From Hofstenia miamia (Eukaryota; Xenacoelomorpha; Acoela), in the NCBI GenBank assembly GCA_004352715.1, contig SCFE01000110.1:770673-834672 (forward strand): 64,000 nt of DNA. The letters are read 5' to 3'. Made by a program: the position numbers and the translations under genes. The notes beneath the pieces were generated by a model. It worked only from the letters and a program-made list of their open reading frames with translations, made no database searches and was not told the DNA's origin. Below, piece after piece: positions 46,057 through 59,612 of the stretch. Position 1 is the first letter of the stretch, and every line of letters begins with the position of its first letter.

Positions 46057-49000
46057 TTAGAAATACTTCTCACAGACTTAATAATAGAAAACATCGAAAA
46101 AACACAATGATCAAATTATTTAAACAAAATTGAGAAAACTTCCCAGCTTCGCAGGGCTAAATGTTTAATTAATGAAAAAAATGAAGAAACTGGTTTTAGG
46201 TGAAAAGTTAACTTTTATGATCAAAGTGAGTTTAAATATTTATTACATGATGTCAATAAAAGTAGCGGCAATCGCTGCGTGATTATGCAGGCGCTTCATT
46301 GGTTATTGGGTGCGCATCATTTTAAAAGAAAAGTCATTCGCAAATTGACGCATGAAAACATTCCTACCAAATTTTAAACCGTGAAATATCAGCGGGATGC
46401 AAACCTGTTCACCAAGTGCACGTTGAATAGGTGCATTCAAAATCGTGTACTAATGTTTTTTAAAATTCGATATCTTGCGTTAAAAAGTTTTGAAATGCTC
46501 GTAATTGTGAAAACAACACAGGATTGGGCGCCATGGGTGCTGAATTTATACACGACACGTCTCAATGGACTTGGGTGGTCTGCGTATAAAAAATAGTTTT
46601 ATTAATTGATCATCCCATGGCTCTTGGACCGTCTGATTTTCTGAAACTTTAGGATATGGAGAACTTAAAGGCTTTTTTAAAATCCGAATTTTCATCGAAA
46701 AATAGTCTACACATTCAAATAATTCAGGCAGAATGATAATCCTTAGAAGAAATGTACACCATTATATAGGAATAAATTCAATCATAGATCAGGCGCCTGC
46801 GAATCCAACTTTTAAAATCTAATTTCATTCCAAATCCACTTGATTTGGTTGAACATGCAAACAATGTAATATAATGTTTTTATTTTATATATTTTTCGTA
46901 ACTGCTAAGGGGATTAACTATTTTTGAATAATTAACGAAATGAGATTGCAGACTGTCCGCCGCTATCTGAGTCTTAGAACTTGCCGCATGTCCGTACGCC
47001 TCAGACAATGTAAAGAAAATACCGCGTGTGTAATGTACGACATGCAATTATGATTATAAGTATATGGAATCGAGGAACCGACATTTCTTGGATTCAAATT
47101 GAGTCCGAATCCACATGGATTGGAATTTTGATTCCAAATCCAGTGGATTCATTGATGTGTCAATAGGGCAGCTTGAACTTTTTTTATAATTCTAGTTGTT
47201 TCAAACCCCAAAAGATTGATTTGTAAGTAGAACAGCTGAAACGAACAGTTTTAAGAAAGATTTGTCACAATTTTCCAACTTGCGTGTCTAAACTACTTGG
47301 AGAAGTCAAAATATTTCTGAGAGAAATTTCTTAAAGTCATCTCTATTTGTATATATTAGTACAGAGAAAAATGAATCTACGGGATTATGTAATCTTTAAG
47401 AAGGAATCTTACATTTTGGCCTCACCCGTGACATTGATAAAAATTCCAACAAAACCTCGTCAATTTTTAATGACTGTAATACACTTGCAAGCAAATAAAA
47501 AATTTTAAGGTGTAAAAACAAGGATACCAGTAGCCTTTAAAACTAAGCGGCAATTAATTGCTCTCGAGATAATTTAACGTAAAACAAACATTTCACCGAT
47601 TTGTTAAAACAGCATTGTTCTCCATGCAAAACATTCGTCTAATATTAATAAAAAATTAATAAAGGCAAAAATTATAATCTAGGTTGTTAAATAATTAACA
47701 GAAATTCCATCTGCGTCAACATTATATATTATAGTATACTTAATGAAATTAAAGCTCTGCGAAATCCGAAACAATCATCAGGAAATATATATCATGGCGA
47801 AAAATAATGGAATTTCAAGGCAAAGCATAGTCGTGTAATAACTCATTTCTAAAAACTCAATGAAACCTTCAAGTTTCTCTAGAAATTAACATTTCATTAT
47901 TACTAAACTACACTGAAGTTAAATTTATAAAAAAATATGATAAATAATCTAGTCATGTTAATACATTTAAAATGAAAGAATGCTTCAGGATTAGGTTTTA
48001 GAATTTCAAAATGCAATTCCCAGTTCTTGAGTAGTCATCAGCACCAGTTCAAATAGGTAAATAAAAATGTACTTAAATCTGTTTTCACTTTCAGTTTATA
48101 TTTTTTAAAGATTAACAAAATTAACTTTCGAAATACATCAAATAAATAACCCATTATATTTTGTACTGGTTAGGACAATCGTTTGTATTTTATGGAAATG
48201 CAAATTATTTTGCTATGCATTGAAAAAAAATATTCTGAAAGAATTTGTTCACAGATGTCTTGTTTTGAGCATGGTAAGCTAAATGGGGAATAAAAAGGGC
48301 AATCCTATGAAAAAATTTTAATTTAACTAGATGTTTACAATCTCTGCTAAATTATATTAGATGCAACTAATGGGACGTGAGAGTGACATACTGATTTGAG
48401 ATTTGCATTATTTTATTAAATTTCAAATTTCAAATAATTTCAGCACACAGCTGGTTCGCAGATATGAATAATAGATTCTAAATGGTGTAAATTGTTGCTA
48501 CTCGATGTGTTAGAATTGAACATTCTCGTGTATTGATAAGAAATTCCATAGCAACAAAAAATTAAGGGTTTTTCTCTATGAGTAATCAAATAATAAGCCT
48601 CATGTAAACATGAATTTAAAAAAACCCTTTCGTAAACATTAATATTTTGGATATGTATTTTATAAAAATGAATGCAATCATAAGAACTCTTATTAAAAAA
48701 CAATTCCAGATAAAGGTACGCAATTTAATATCATATCAAACCGTTTAATTTCATAAAATTATTTTGCAAGATGCATAATTGGTTACTGTCCTCTAAAAAG
48801 TGAATTAGATTTGGTTCTTTCGATTTTTCTATTTTCATTCGGCCTTAAACTAGGCTTGGGGCACGATTATTTAATTGTCATTTAATTAGAACATTGAAAT
48901 AGGCCTCAACTTCAGACATGAAATATTTCAGAGTTTTTCGTTCCACTCGATAGGTTTTATTTCAAATTTCAAAAACAACTTTTTGCTTTATAAATTGATG

Positions 49001-50344
49001 ACAAAATTACAATATCGGTCCGAATTTGAGCCTAACAACTCAGCCCAACAATTTTTTAATCATTACATAATTTGTTAAAATTAGTATTTTCGAATGCATT
49101 GAAAAAATATAATTGGAAATTGCTGTTTTACTAGTTTTGAAAATAATTTATAAAATGTACAAATAATTTTGGTATACATAGTAATTTGAAAAAAAAATTT
49201 AGAATTAAGCAAAATCATGTTTATTTCAATCTCTGTTTTTTGAAGCGAATTTACAATTTTTACTTGACTCCATCGTCGGAACAAATTTTACCAAATTTAA
49301 CCAAACTATTCTGATGAAAACAAAAAATGGTACATTGTAGAGAGGTAACCCTGTTTTTAAAAACTGCAAATTTTTCAGCCAATTTTGGCAAATGGAAAAA
49401 AATTCCGATCAAATACAATCTATGACTCAATTTTTTTTACACCTAGAATAAAATCTATAGAAAATGCTAGGGGGCATTAATTGATTTGTAGTTATTTACA
49501 ACTTATTTAATAATGAATAAATATTTTAAAATGAAATATAGATAGAAAACCAATAATTTTAAAGAGCATTCTTAAAAATGCAGTTGGACGACTTTGTAAT
49601 GAGTAATTTGCAATAAAAATAGAATAAAAATAGCTTTTTTGATGAGAGGCAATTTGTATGGGAAATAACTAATTAAATGCCATGATAGGCGATTGAAATA
49701 TGAAATATTTTATTACGAATCCCATCAAACAATGTAACTGTCAGTGAATTTAATAACAGAACCATGGGGTAATAGATAATGTTGATAAATTTATAAAGCC
49801 ATTAAATCAATAGTGCATGATATAGCTTGTTATATTAATGTGTGCGACTAAATCAGAATGTAAACATACCTAAATACTGAACTGGCTTACAATAGGCATG
49901 TGAAAATATCTCTTAAGTGTATTAATAGACTAGCTTGAAAATTTTTTATAGTTATTCAAAACAGTAAACTTAAATTAACCCGCCAGATCAAAATTTGATT
50001 TTTAATAAATTATAATCATTTATAATATATTAAAATCTTTTATAGTTTCTTGAAACAATTTTAACATATGAACTAATAGAGGTGAAATCTGAAAGTACCA
50101 TATTATAGAGGAGTATCAAGACTACATGCTCGATGAAAACTATTTGAAAATGTGGGAAACAATTTGTTTCTTTTAAAAAAACCTAATCGACTTAAAATCA
50201 ATTAAATACGATTTAAACATACTTAGGTAAATTTTTTAGTTTACGCAGTGGTGATAAGTTTAACAAAGATTAAAATATTTTCCATATGTTTCCAAAAATA
50301 TTGATTGTGTCTAGCTTTTAGTTCAGTACCGATATCCGTTCTGT
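46057..50344. other. No gene seen
   Basis: Over 4 kb of AT-rich DNA without a credible frame. At 46780-47160, imperfect inverted sequence built on AATCCACTTGATTTGG and CCAAATCCAGTGGATTC hints at one more decayed hAT-type MITE. Confidence 0.6.
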
Positions 50345-50352
50345 TTGCGCCT

Positions 50353-50684
50353 CAAACTTGTCACCGACCTGAGCTTCTAACGAGCCGAGCCGAGCTTGAG
50401 CAGAGTATTAAATACAACGAGCCTTGTTTAAGCTAAACACATGCATAGTACTGCTTGTTAATTATGCATATTTTTCTTATTTTTTCATTCAATATGAGTT
50501 TCTTATAATCTTATTTTAGACATGTTTATTAAATAATATGAAGAGATATGTAAAAAATTCTGAGAACGCAGTATTTAAAAAAAATATCGAGCCTCATTGA
50601 AAGATTTTATGTGGTGAGCCGAGCGAAACTTACTCAAAATTTAAACGAGCCGAGGTTTGAAATATCGGCTCGTTGACAAGTCTG
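50353..50684. mobile_element. hAT-type MITE (GAGCCGAGC family)
   Basis: Left end CAAACTTGTCACCGACC, right end on the other strand CAGACTTGTCAACGAGCC. The flanking 8-mers TTGCGCCT (50345-50352) and TTACGTCT (50685-50692) differ only by two transitions, consistent with a decayed 8-bp target duplication. Subterminal GAGCCGAGCC units face each other. 332 bp, no coding capacity. Confidence 0.7.
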
Positions 50685-50692
50685 TTACGTCT

Positions 50693-53600
50693 GCTTTAAT
50701 TTGTGAATAAATATTAATTTCAGCAACTTCTCGATCTCTGGTAGTTAGAATTACTATTGAAACACCTTAAGTGATTTCTTAAATTATAAAATTAATTGAT
50801 TTAATAAAGCTTTGCTAAATTTATAAATGTAATGATAGTTTTATCCAGCAAATATAAGCAAAGATTATTTCTTTTGCATGAAATAAATGAATGGAATTAG
50901 CCAAAATATTGTTTATTTTTTATTAATTCATTGTGTCATATGAGTTTGGATGAATAACGTTATAGGCTGTTTTATTAAATAAAATCACCATTTTGAGATT
51001 GGAGAGAAATAAAACGCAAAATTTATATTCCAAAACATTTCAAAAATAATTTTGCGTTTAGAAAAACATGGATGAGTAAAGAAATAAAGCCAAAAAATAT
51101 ATTAATTTATTGATAAAAGCTTTCAATTAATACACCTAAACTCTATAACTACCACTGTTCCATGAAGAAGACTTGACAGCCGTTTCAAATGAAAACACCA
51201 TTAAAAAAGGAAAAAATATATTTGCATTGATTATAAACACATGGTTTTGTAAACCAACATCTTAACGTGAATACTGTTTCGTCGTGCCAATATCAGCTGT
51301 TCAAAAAAAGATATAAAAAATTGGGACATTAAACTATAGTTGTATATTTTGTATGGATTTAACGTGTAATTCGCTCAATATCTTATCTAATGTGAAATCG
51401 TCAAACTGGGAGAGGATAGTAACGTTTATAAATCATAAGTAACAACAACAACAACAACAGAAGAGCTGTGTGAAATTTATTCTGCCTAATTATATTCAAA
51501 CAATTATCCTATTCTCATTTATTCAACGCTAGTAATTGACACGTTGATCTCATCTGTCGTTTGCCTCATATGCAATTGACAATTCGGATTTATGCATTTG
51601 GTCCCCAAAGACAGTTCAGATTCAAAATTAGTCAAAAATGGATAATGCTCGCTTATATTCTCACCAACTGGAGAATGCGATCATGCTAATGATGGTTAGA
51701 GATTATCACTACGAAAATATACATACGTGTATAGTTTTTCTTACACGGAAATCAATTCATATCACGCATTTGAATTTTAAATTTTAATTCGATTGTAAAA
51801 CAAAAATAATGGTACTTCAAATAAAACTACAATTGATTTTCAATTTTTTAAGTTTTCCTATACCGCGAATCTCGTATATTTCTGTTAACTTCCTATACCA
51901 TTTCAAGCACCCAGAAGCAATGAATTATTACTTTAATTACTGTCTTATCGAAACTGACTCAAAAATTGCAATTTACTGTCCTCCGTGGGATTTGGTTAAA
52001 ATTAAAAATCATTTGAGTCCGCGCTAGCGTTTTAATTATTTGTTTTCAAAGTCGGAATATTGATTTATACCAAAAAAGAACAACTTGAATAATAGGGCAC
52101 CGAATCATTACAATAGGGTGAGAAATTAGTAGGGTTACAAACATATGGTATGCACATAATTTAGTTATTTAACTTACAATACCAAATACATCATTTATTT
52201 TTAGTTGCACCAACATATTTTCAAGGTCTCATCGATTGTGCAAGTGGAAACCGTTGAAAATAAGATATGAAAATGTTCTCATTCTAAAACTCAGTTGCAC
52301 ATTTCAATGAAGTGAATTTAAGCTTAAACAGCCTGCTGTCCACTTAAACGGATAAAAAAATTCCCAAAGCCCATTAGTAGATTTGGAAATCGTGAAGCAT
52401 GAACACACCTATTTATTAACGAGCTTGAATGTAGCAGATTAACAAATTTTAAATGCAAATTCCGATTTCTTAAAAAATATTTGAATTTTACCCGGTTAAC
52501 AAACTTTAACTGTTTCTTGATATATAGATAAACATCCCAAACCGATTTAAAGATGCCGTGCGCTTGAAAGCTTTTCCTAGATGGTATAAGTTTAATAATA
52601 ATAATTTACTACATCCACTAATGCCATGTATGACATTGTTTCATTCTCCTATGAAATATTCAAGGTTTAATGAAAGCATACTGATTTTTTCACACTTGTA
52701 TTGATTTGGTGTCTTATTGTTCAAGTTTTTGTTTCAATATACGGGAATGACTAATTGGGTTACAGCCTATTCCAGAGTGAACAATCAAGCTTATATTTTT
52801 CTATATTTTATTGGTAATTTCAAACCCTAAGAATAATTTGTTCATGTACAGGTATTCCTTGTAAGACATGTCTTTCTACGGCACGAAATTCACACCGACA
52901 AGGGATACATTTAGTTCTCATCCTCAATCAAATTGTACGGTAAGAGTACAATTAATATGCAAAATGCGACTAAATTTCCAAGTAAATGCAAATTTCATCA
53001 AACAGAACTTTGATGTAACAAAATTTCTCTTACAATCTCCAAAATGGCAATTTTTTGGTTCATTTTTTCTCAGCGCACGAATGTTTTTGTCTGACCTTTG
53101 CCCCATGGGCACTCCCTTTAGAAAAATCTTGCCTCATATCCACCCGAGCTGCCCAGCCCCACGATTCAACCCGCCCAACTTCATTACTGAGTAACGTACA
53201 TAAAGTGTGTATATATATATATATATATATACATGTATATATAAATCATAATGCAGTTATATATTAAGCAGAATTGGCTTTTGTATCGCACGTTATTCTT
53301 GTACGGCAAGAGTTATCTTGAAAACGCATCTCTCGGGCCGTGCATACCTGTATATCATTTTACTCTAATGATAAAGGAACTTTCCGGACAAAAAACAATA
53401 AATCTGTTAGTGGCATGAGTGAGTTTCTACTTTAAGCACGGGACAGCCAGCGCCAATTCAGTAATCTACAATAGCAATACAAACACCCTTATATTAAATG
53501 CAAGTGTTCACAAATCAGTGAAAACCCTGCAGATATTTTGAAAAACACGCTACTGTTTAGGATCTCTGCTATTCACATATATATTAAAAAGAAAGCAGAA

Positions 53601-55534
53601 ATTAATTGAATTGTTGGTTATTAAGCGAGACTGTGATATTTAGAATAAAAATATCACTAAATATTTCTGAAATAGATGAGGATATCAGAAATGTATTGTT
53701 ACGAAAACTAATGTTCACTTCGAAACTTAAATTTTATTATGCAATTTGAGAAACTGTTCACCATATTTAATAACATAGTGACACCAACTCCACTACACAC
53801 TTATTCTAACTTAGATCGCCAACTACTTTGATATCTGATTATTTTTGTTTATTGAATATCAATATAATAAAGTACGCGTGAAACAGCATGCAGCAGAGAT
53901 ATTTTTAGAGATTTAAACTATCGAATCTCTGAATTTCTAAAGATGGTCAAATGTGATGGCTTCTATATCATAAACTACACACAATGTGATTGGTTGACCA
54001 GTTTTCAAAATCAAAATTCCATTGAATAGCGAACATAAAATATTCAAATATTTCGACTACCGATTACCTTCTGAACTGGACGTTTGTAAACACTTAATTT
54101 CATAGTGGCTTCGTTGAAAAGCACTGTGATAGGAAGTGCAGAAAAATAGAGTTTTTGAAGTTATATATGGCATAAAATAAAATAGGTATAGGTATCTAAA
54201 ACAGGCAACGTCAACCAAATGTGATTTCAATCGAATATACACTTTTTCATATAAAAAGCATCTAAAAATGTTTGAGCTTCGCGATTCTTGCCACTTGACG
54301 AGTCAAAAATTGCAAGTCCAACATTCGGAATGAAGTATTTGTGAATAATTTTTATTTAATTTACCTTTCTAGCGTGCATAAATGATATCATACCTCCCAT
54401 GCAAATAAGCCTATAAGCTTACATTAACGTATCATACTTTATTTATGCTGAATAAACACAAAAACCAAAGAAAAAATTTTAATAACGAAATGAACAAAAC
54501 CTATTAAAATAATTAAATGTACAACTATTGAGTTTTTCTTCCAGCTCACGAAAAATCAGGCCTTAATATAGGGAGATTGTATCAAAAAGAGATCATGCAT
54601 GGTACACCTTGGGATCACGCGACTTGAAAACCATCCATTCTTAGGAATATAATGTTTTTTAGTAGCAGAAAATGTCGCAACAAAATGGATTCGTTTTCAC
54701 TAAAAGTAATCGTAGAACGCCAGCTTAGACAATGTGCCAAAAACTGTTGAGTTAAAGTTTTGCCCTATTATCTAAAAACATTTTTTTATAATCTGTGATG
54801 GCATATTCAAAAAAAATTAAACGCTTATGACCACTAACCAACAAAGATATCCAAAATTTGGAAATACTTCAGGATAAAGGAGGGTTTACTGCTTTACTTA
54901 CGTCTTGAAACCGCGCCTGAAAACGGAACGAGTCAACAGGACGTGGCCAGACTATCTTCAAAAAAATTGATATTACGAGAACTGGAATGTTTTCTTAGAA
55001 AAGCCGAAATTACATTTAAAAAAAATTACATTTTACAGTGCTTTTGGAAGACGAATATTTCTTAAAACAAATTTTCCTACTACATTGACGCACATTCACA
55101 AATAAATGTGTCAACATTTCAAGATTTAGAATGTTTTAATAGATTTGGAGGGAATTCGTCGAAAATGTGGACAAAATGCTTTGCAGTTTTCAAAGTCACC
55201 CTGATAAGCTTATGTTTAACCAACTGTTCGAATATTCGAGCATATAATTCGAATAGTCGAATATGCATTCTATTCCAATAAATTCGAACATTCAAATATT
55301 CAGTCGCAACACTAGTAAGAACTGAGTTTTCTGCAAGTTAAATTCTAATATGTCAATGTCAATGACATTGATGGAGAAAATGCACAAGAAAAGAGGAATA
55401 TTGGTTCTTTTTGACGAACTCATAAACTTTAAGAAATGAAGGATTCTTAAGAAACGTTTGTTATTGCCATAATTAAAAAATCTTAAAAAGAATTTTGGTA
55501 CACTACTAGAAAGTTTCATTTCAAGGTTAAATAA
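50693..55534. other. No gene seen; small repeats
   Basis: Contains (AAC)n at 51442-51460, (TA)n at 53210-53232, and one member of a diverged repeat pair at 52080-52185. A frame at 52868-53194 (108 codons) has an ATG but no recognised domain and an antisense frame of similar length, so I do not call it. At 55195-55315 the text is made of TTCGAATATTCGA-like units. Confidence 0.55.
52080..52185 (+). repeat. Diverged dispersed repeat, copy 1
   Basis: AATAGGGCACCGAATCATTA, TTACAAACATATGGTATGCA and TTATTTAACTT recur in the same order at 58373-58462 with substitutions. No boundary motif seen. Confidence 0.55.
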
Positions 55535-55738
55535 ATGAGTTTCGATTTGAATAGCCACTGTTCATATATATATGAATTAATAAAACGTTGTCACGAATTT
55601 TATTTAAACAGCAATAAATGGGTTACGAAAACATTAAAGCTCAACGCCGATTTAAACAAACTAAGAAAATCGGTGATGCGTGCAAACCGAAAATTAATTA
55701 AATGTAAAATTGAAAAGATTAGAAAACTTCCCACTTGA
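55535..55738 (+). CDS. Small basic ORF, unrecognised
   Basis: An ATG-initiated frame of 67 codons preceded directly by an in-frame TAA. The C-terminal half is strongly basic and helical in look (NADLNKLRKSVMRANRKLIK). It uses GC-bearing codons (GCC, CGT, ACG, CGA) more than the surrounding non-coding DNA. It could be a small protein, a first exon, or chance. A splice-acceptor-like AAACAG occurs inside at about 55606-55611. Confidence 0.3.
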   Translation: MSFDLNSHCSYIYELIKRCHEFYLNSNKWVTKTLKLNADLNKLRKSVMRANRKLIKCKIEKIRKLPT

Positions 55739-57870
55739 TGCATTTCATGCACTTCTCCCACAATTGGAATTGAAAGGCTGTAGTTTCAATTTCAACAACT
55801 GTTCTACAAAAGTATGTCCGGCTAATTTATAAATAACTTTTCAATGCTTCTTTTTAATTTCATTTCAATAATTAAAATCAAAGATTCAAGCATGGATGCA
55901 TTGAAACGCCCATGCAAAATAATATAGTAATATAATATAGCAATTATTTTATGTCATATATTTTTTTTATATCATATATATATATAACTAGGAGTAAGCA
56001 AATGCCGTTAGGTCAGAGCTTCTCTATGCTAATGTATTGTTTAAGCTTTTCCAACACCTACCCTCGTCTGGTATTTGTGCTTAAGTGATTAGTGTCAATT
56101 CATTTGTATGAACTATCATTGTACTTAGAATATATATATAGACATATATAAATATATGTATGTTAGGTACGATGTTCTTGTGATGGAACAGTGCTGTTCT
56201 TCTAAATATTAGAAAAAGCCCAGCAGTTGGTTCAGTAAAGATCTCAATTCTTTCAATATCTTTAGACTAATTTAAAACCAAATGTCAGCTGTTTTTCTCA
56301 TCTCAACTACGCGCACCTAGCGTGTTATTAACTATTCTAAGAGCATTCATGATTTATGAATCAATTGTGCAATTCTTAAATATTTACAACTACATAGTAG
56401 AATAAAGCAGACTTTTATCAGCTGAAAAAAATCAACTAAAACCTTCCAAATGGTTTTTACGTTGTAAGTTTATTTAAATGACAAGCTTGCAACACTTAAA
56501 TTATACATAATGATTTCTGATCAACTTTATTACTAAAATTTATTCAGGAATTTTGTCATCATAGTTCTGCACATCGTAAGATTGTAACAAAGTGCCATTG
56601 ACAATATAATTTTTATTATTAAGTGATAGAAAACCAAAGTTTGTGCAATCCAATAAAGCTTAAAGTAGGACTAAAGAATTAAAATTATCATTTCGGTTAA
56701 GGAAAAATATTATTTGTTTTTATGAGATAAATTTCGCGATACCGCACATAAAAGAAAGGCAAAATGCAATGTCAGTCTACAGTTGTCAAACCGAAATGTA
56801 AACATTAGCCAATATTGCAATTCTCTTATGGACTTAATAAACTTGTGTTTTTAGTAGAAATATTTATTTTGGTAACAAGAGACAAATTTATTAAGGAAGA
56901 AGATATCTAACCAAAATAATGCAAGTCGTCCATGTCAATAATGTTGGATCACAAAGTACACGTTCATTACAACAATATTTAAAATGATTGTTTACAAATT
57001 TTCATTTCATCTTCGAATACATATAGTTCCCAATTACATATATATGTACATTGTACAGTATATGTGAAGATATATAGCATTTTCTTACATTGGAGGTGAA
57101 ATTGCAATTAAATGTGGTTAATTTATGCCTCAGAATTTCCCCTATATACCACTTCAAAAAAGTAATTGCCGACCGATAAATAAACATTTTTGCACAAAGT
57201 TTTTGTTTTAAAACATCTTATTCAAAGTTTTCCTCTAAATTGATTAAATCACACAATTAAAAATAGAATTATCATAGAACCATTTAGCGCGTATCTTAAT
57301 TTTGTAGAAGCGATAGGTCTCCAAAGATGGGTTGCTCTAATATAATAAAAGTGTGAATTTTAAAATTTCTTGGATGTTGTAGTAGATCCAGAATTTAAAA
57401 ATTCAAAAACCAAAAATATTTTTTCGACCTGGTAAATGCGTAAAATCGAGGATATAATGCTAGTCCATAGGGTCAATAGCTGTATAGCAATGGGATTACG
57501 AAATATCTCAGTTGAAACAGTAGAATTGTATTTGTAATTCACTAGTAGTAATTAACAAAAGTCTCTAATTATCCAAACTGCATAATATTTGAAAGAATAT
57601 CTTTATGAAGAAACATAAAGTTCTAAAGAATGCTAAAAACAGCTAAGCAATCAGGCCAAAACTTCCAGAGTATTTTCTCTCTAAATTACTTCCCTATGGA
57701 ATTCCATTCTATTTTAAAATGATTGGACGGTTACTCAGAGCTATATACATAGTAGCGTAGCCAGCCAAATATTTAAGGGTGGTCACTATATTTTAACATT
57801 TTTAGGCTATTTTCAAATACAATACAACAAAAAGTAAATTTAAGAGGACATCTTGACTACACCTCTCTCT

Positions 57871-57916
<46 letters not shown>

Positions 57917-59051
57917 GCATTTCATATAATTTTAGCACTTTCTTGGGACTTAGTGTTTTATGAAAATAGCATTTGCCAAAGCCATGTGCATCAAAGACAT
58001 ACATCTTCTTATATTTGTCATCATTAATTAGATAAAAGCGAAACATGCGGTTAACAATCGATTTATAATGAAACTGAATTAGTTCTGTTGTGCTTGTAAG
58101 CTATATATAATGACATTCCTGACAGAATGTCCACTTGTTTATAAGGAAGCATAATAAACAAAATGATAAAAGAAGTTCATTTACAGATGTTAGCTTATCT
58201 TAATCATTTGGAAGACATTATTAAAAAAAGATTGACAGGTTATTGAATACTTGGATTTCTACCAAAATTTGAAATAGAAAACGACCAGCGCAGTAGAGAT
58301 GTTGGACATTTATAATGTCCTAAAACATTAAACCAATATTACTATTACTATAAATGACACGGAAAACTACAAAAGAATAGGACACCGAACCAATACAATA
58401 TTGCAAAAACATACATAGGCTTACAAATATATGATATACAAAAATTTTATTTATTTAACTTTCTATTACACCCAATGTTGAAAATCATATATATATATAT
58501 ATATATATATATAGGAATATATGTATATATATATGAAAAATTCACTCTTATGTGCTATAGATCATGTTAAGTATATTTTATGTTTGAAAGTTTTATTATA
58601 ATTATGAATTGTCAAATGGCAAATTCCTTTAAAGATATTCCAAGTTAATTGCAAAGAAAAATCTCAAAGGTTTCCCTTTGCTTATATATTTCCTTTGAAC
58701 ATAAAACATTATATAATCTATAGTAATCTCTATTTAAATAGAGAAATACGTAATGTTGGCAATCCTTTTATTGTAATTTGAGCTAAACTTCCAATAAATT
58801 AGTAAAAAATAGCAAACCTCAAGTATTGCATCTGAACCCGATTTAAAGTCGCATATTCCTGACTACGATTCTTAACTAAGAAATAATTGCATTTGCATTA
58901 AAAAATAGTAAGAGCTTTATCTTTTTCTCATATTACAAACCATTATTAAGAAATTAGTGTTAAACTAGATCTTCTCTGAAGTTAGTAGTAGGCTTCCTTC
59001 TCAGGGCACTTTCCTAGGACCATGCTTTTCTTTAGTATGTATGTTAATTAA
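55739..59051. other. No gene seen; (TA)n tracts
   Basis: (TA)n at 57876-57912 and 58487-58513, and the second member of the diverged repeat pair at 58373-58462. No convincing frame. Confidence 0.6.
58373..58462 (+). repeat. Diverged dispersed repeat, copy 2
   Basis: AATAGGACACCGAACCAATA, then TTACAAATATATGATATACA and TTATTTAACTT: the same order as at 52080-52185. Confidence 0.55.
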
Positions 59052-59198
59052 ATGAGCAAAACAACAAACTGTAATTTAATTCAGTATGCCTGTGGTTCTC
59101 TCAATTTCGATGGGGATGAAGCTATTGACACTGCTGTGAAAACCATAAAACCTAATTGCATGTCCAAAGTTAAAAAAATATTGTTCGGATCTATCAAG
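59052..59198 (+). CDS. Unknown gene exon 1
   Basis: 49 codons from ATG (MSKTTNCNLIQYACGSLNFD) to AAG before donor GTTATG. Confidence 0.55.
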
Positions 59199-59547
59199 GT
59201 TATGTATTTTATATGAATGTTAAATGATCATTCTTTTTGGATTATTTTTATCAAGCTGTTGGCAAACTTTTATAGGTCATGTTATGTTGAGACAGATTTT
59301 TTGAATGGAAAGCTCTACGTTTCTTGGAGAAATTTTGAGTCGGGAAGTTTAGCCGAACCCAGTAAGAACATTTTAATGTTTTGTACATATCTATACTAAT
59401 ATTTCTCACATCTGTCTGTCTATTTGTCTGCTTCTCTGTATCTCTCTGTGCGCTATAGAAATGCAAGCGTTTAGAGCTGAACTGTTTGAAATGGCATCAT
59501 TACATTTAGCTCGACAAGATCTAACTAACGAAGTGATTTTTCAATAA
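59052..59547 (+). CDS. Compact three-exon gene, 113-residue protein of unknown family
   Basis: Exons 59052-59198, 59256-59361 and 59459-59547 splice with GT-AG borders and phases 0 and 1 that both fit, giving 113 residues and a stop. The ATG is preceded by an in-frame TAA in the same reading. Introns are tiny (57 and 97 bases). An AATAAA overlaps the stop codon. The protein is soluble-looking, with no signal peptide or membrane segment. It has a hydrophobic middle (VKKILFGSIKLLANFYRS), a tyrosine/tryptophan stretch (GKLYVSWRNF) and a helical end (AELFEMASLHLARQDLTNE). I do not recognise the family. The fit of three exons makes chance unlikely, but expression is unproven. Confidence 0.6.
59256..59361 (+). 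CDS. Unknown gene exon 2
   Basis: Acceptor TTTTTATCAAG keeps the frame; the later TATAG at 59271-59275 would hit a stop. Encodes YVETDFLNGKLYVSWRNF. Donor GTAAGA. Confidence 0.55.
59459..59547 (+). CDS. Unknown gene exon 3
   Basis: Acceptor GCTATAG after a pyrimidine-rich TCTGTCTG tract. Encodes MQAFRAELFEMASLHLAR and QDLTNEVIFQ, then TAA. An alternative donor GTGATT inside it (59533) would keep phase 0 into the frame at 59613. Confidence 0.55.
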
Positions 59548-59548
59548 A
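59543..59548 (+). promoter_or_regulatory. Polyadenylation signal overlapping a stop codon
   Basis: AATAAA formed by the last coding bases and TAA of the three-exon gene. The T- and GT-containing sequence that follows could serve as the downstream element. Confidence 0.35.
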
Positions 59549-59612
59549 AATACATTTTTGATCTCGAGTTTTTCGAGCCAACCTTTTCTATGACATTATT
59601 TTTACTTTTAGG

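Noticed and set aside
41981-46094. Frames of 350 to 504 codons across 42.4-43.4 and 45.0-46.0 kb
   Set aside because: They consist almost entirely of unknown bases in assembly gaps.
52868-53194. 108-codon plus-strand frame with ATG
   Set aside because: No recognised domain, unusual composition and an antisense frame of comparable length; not enough to call a gene.
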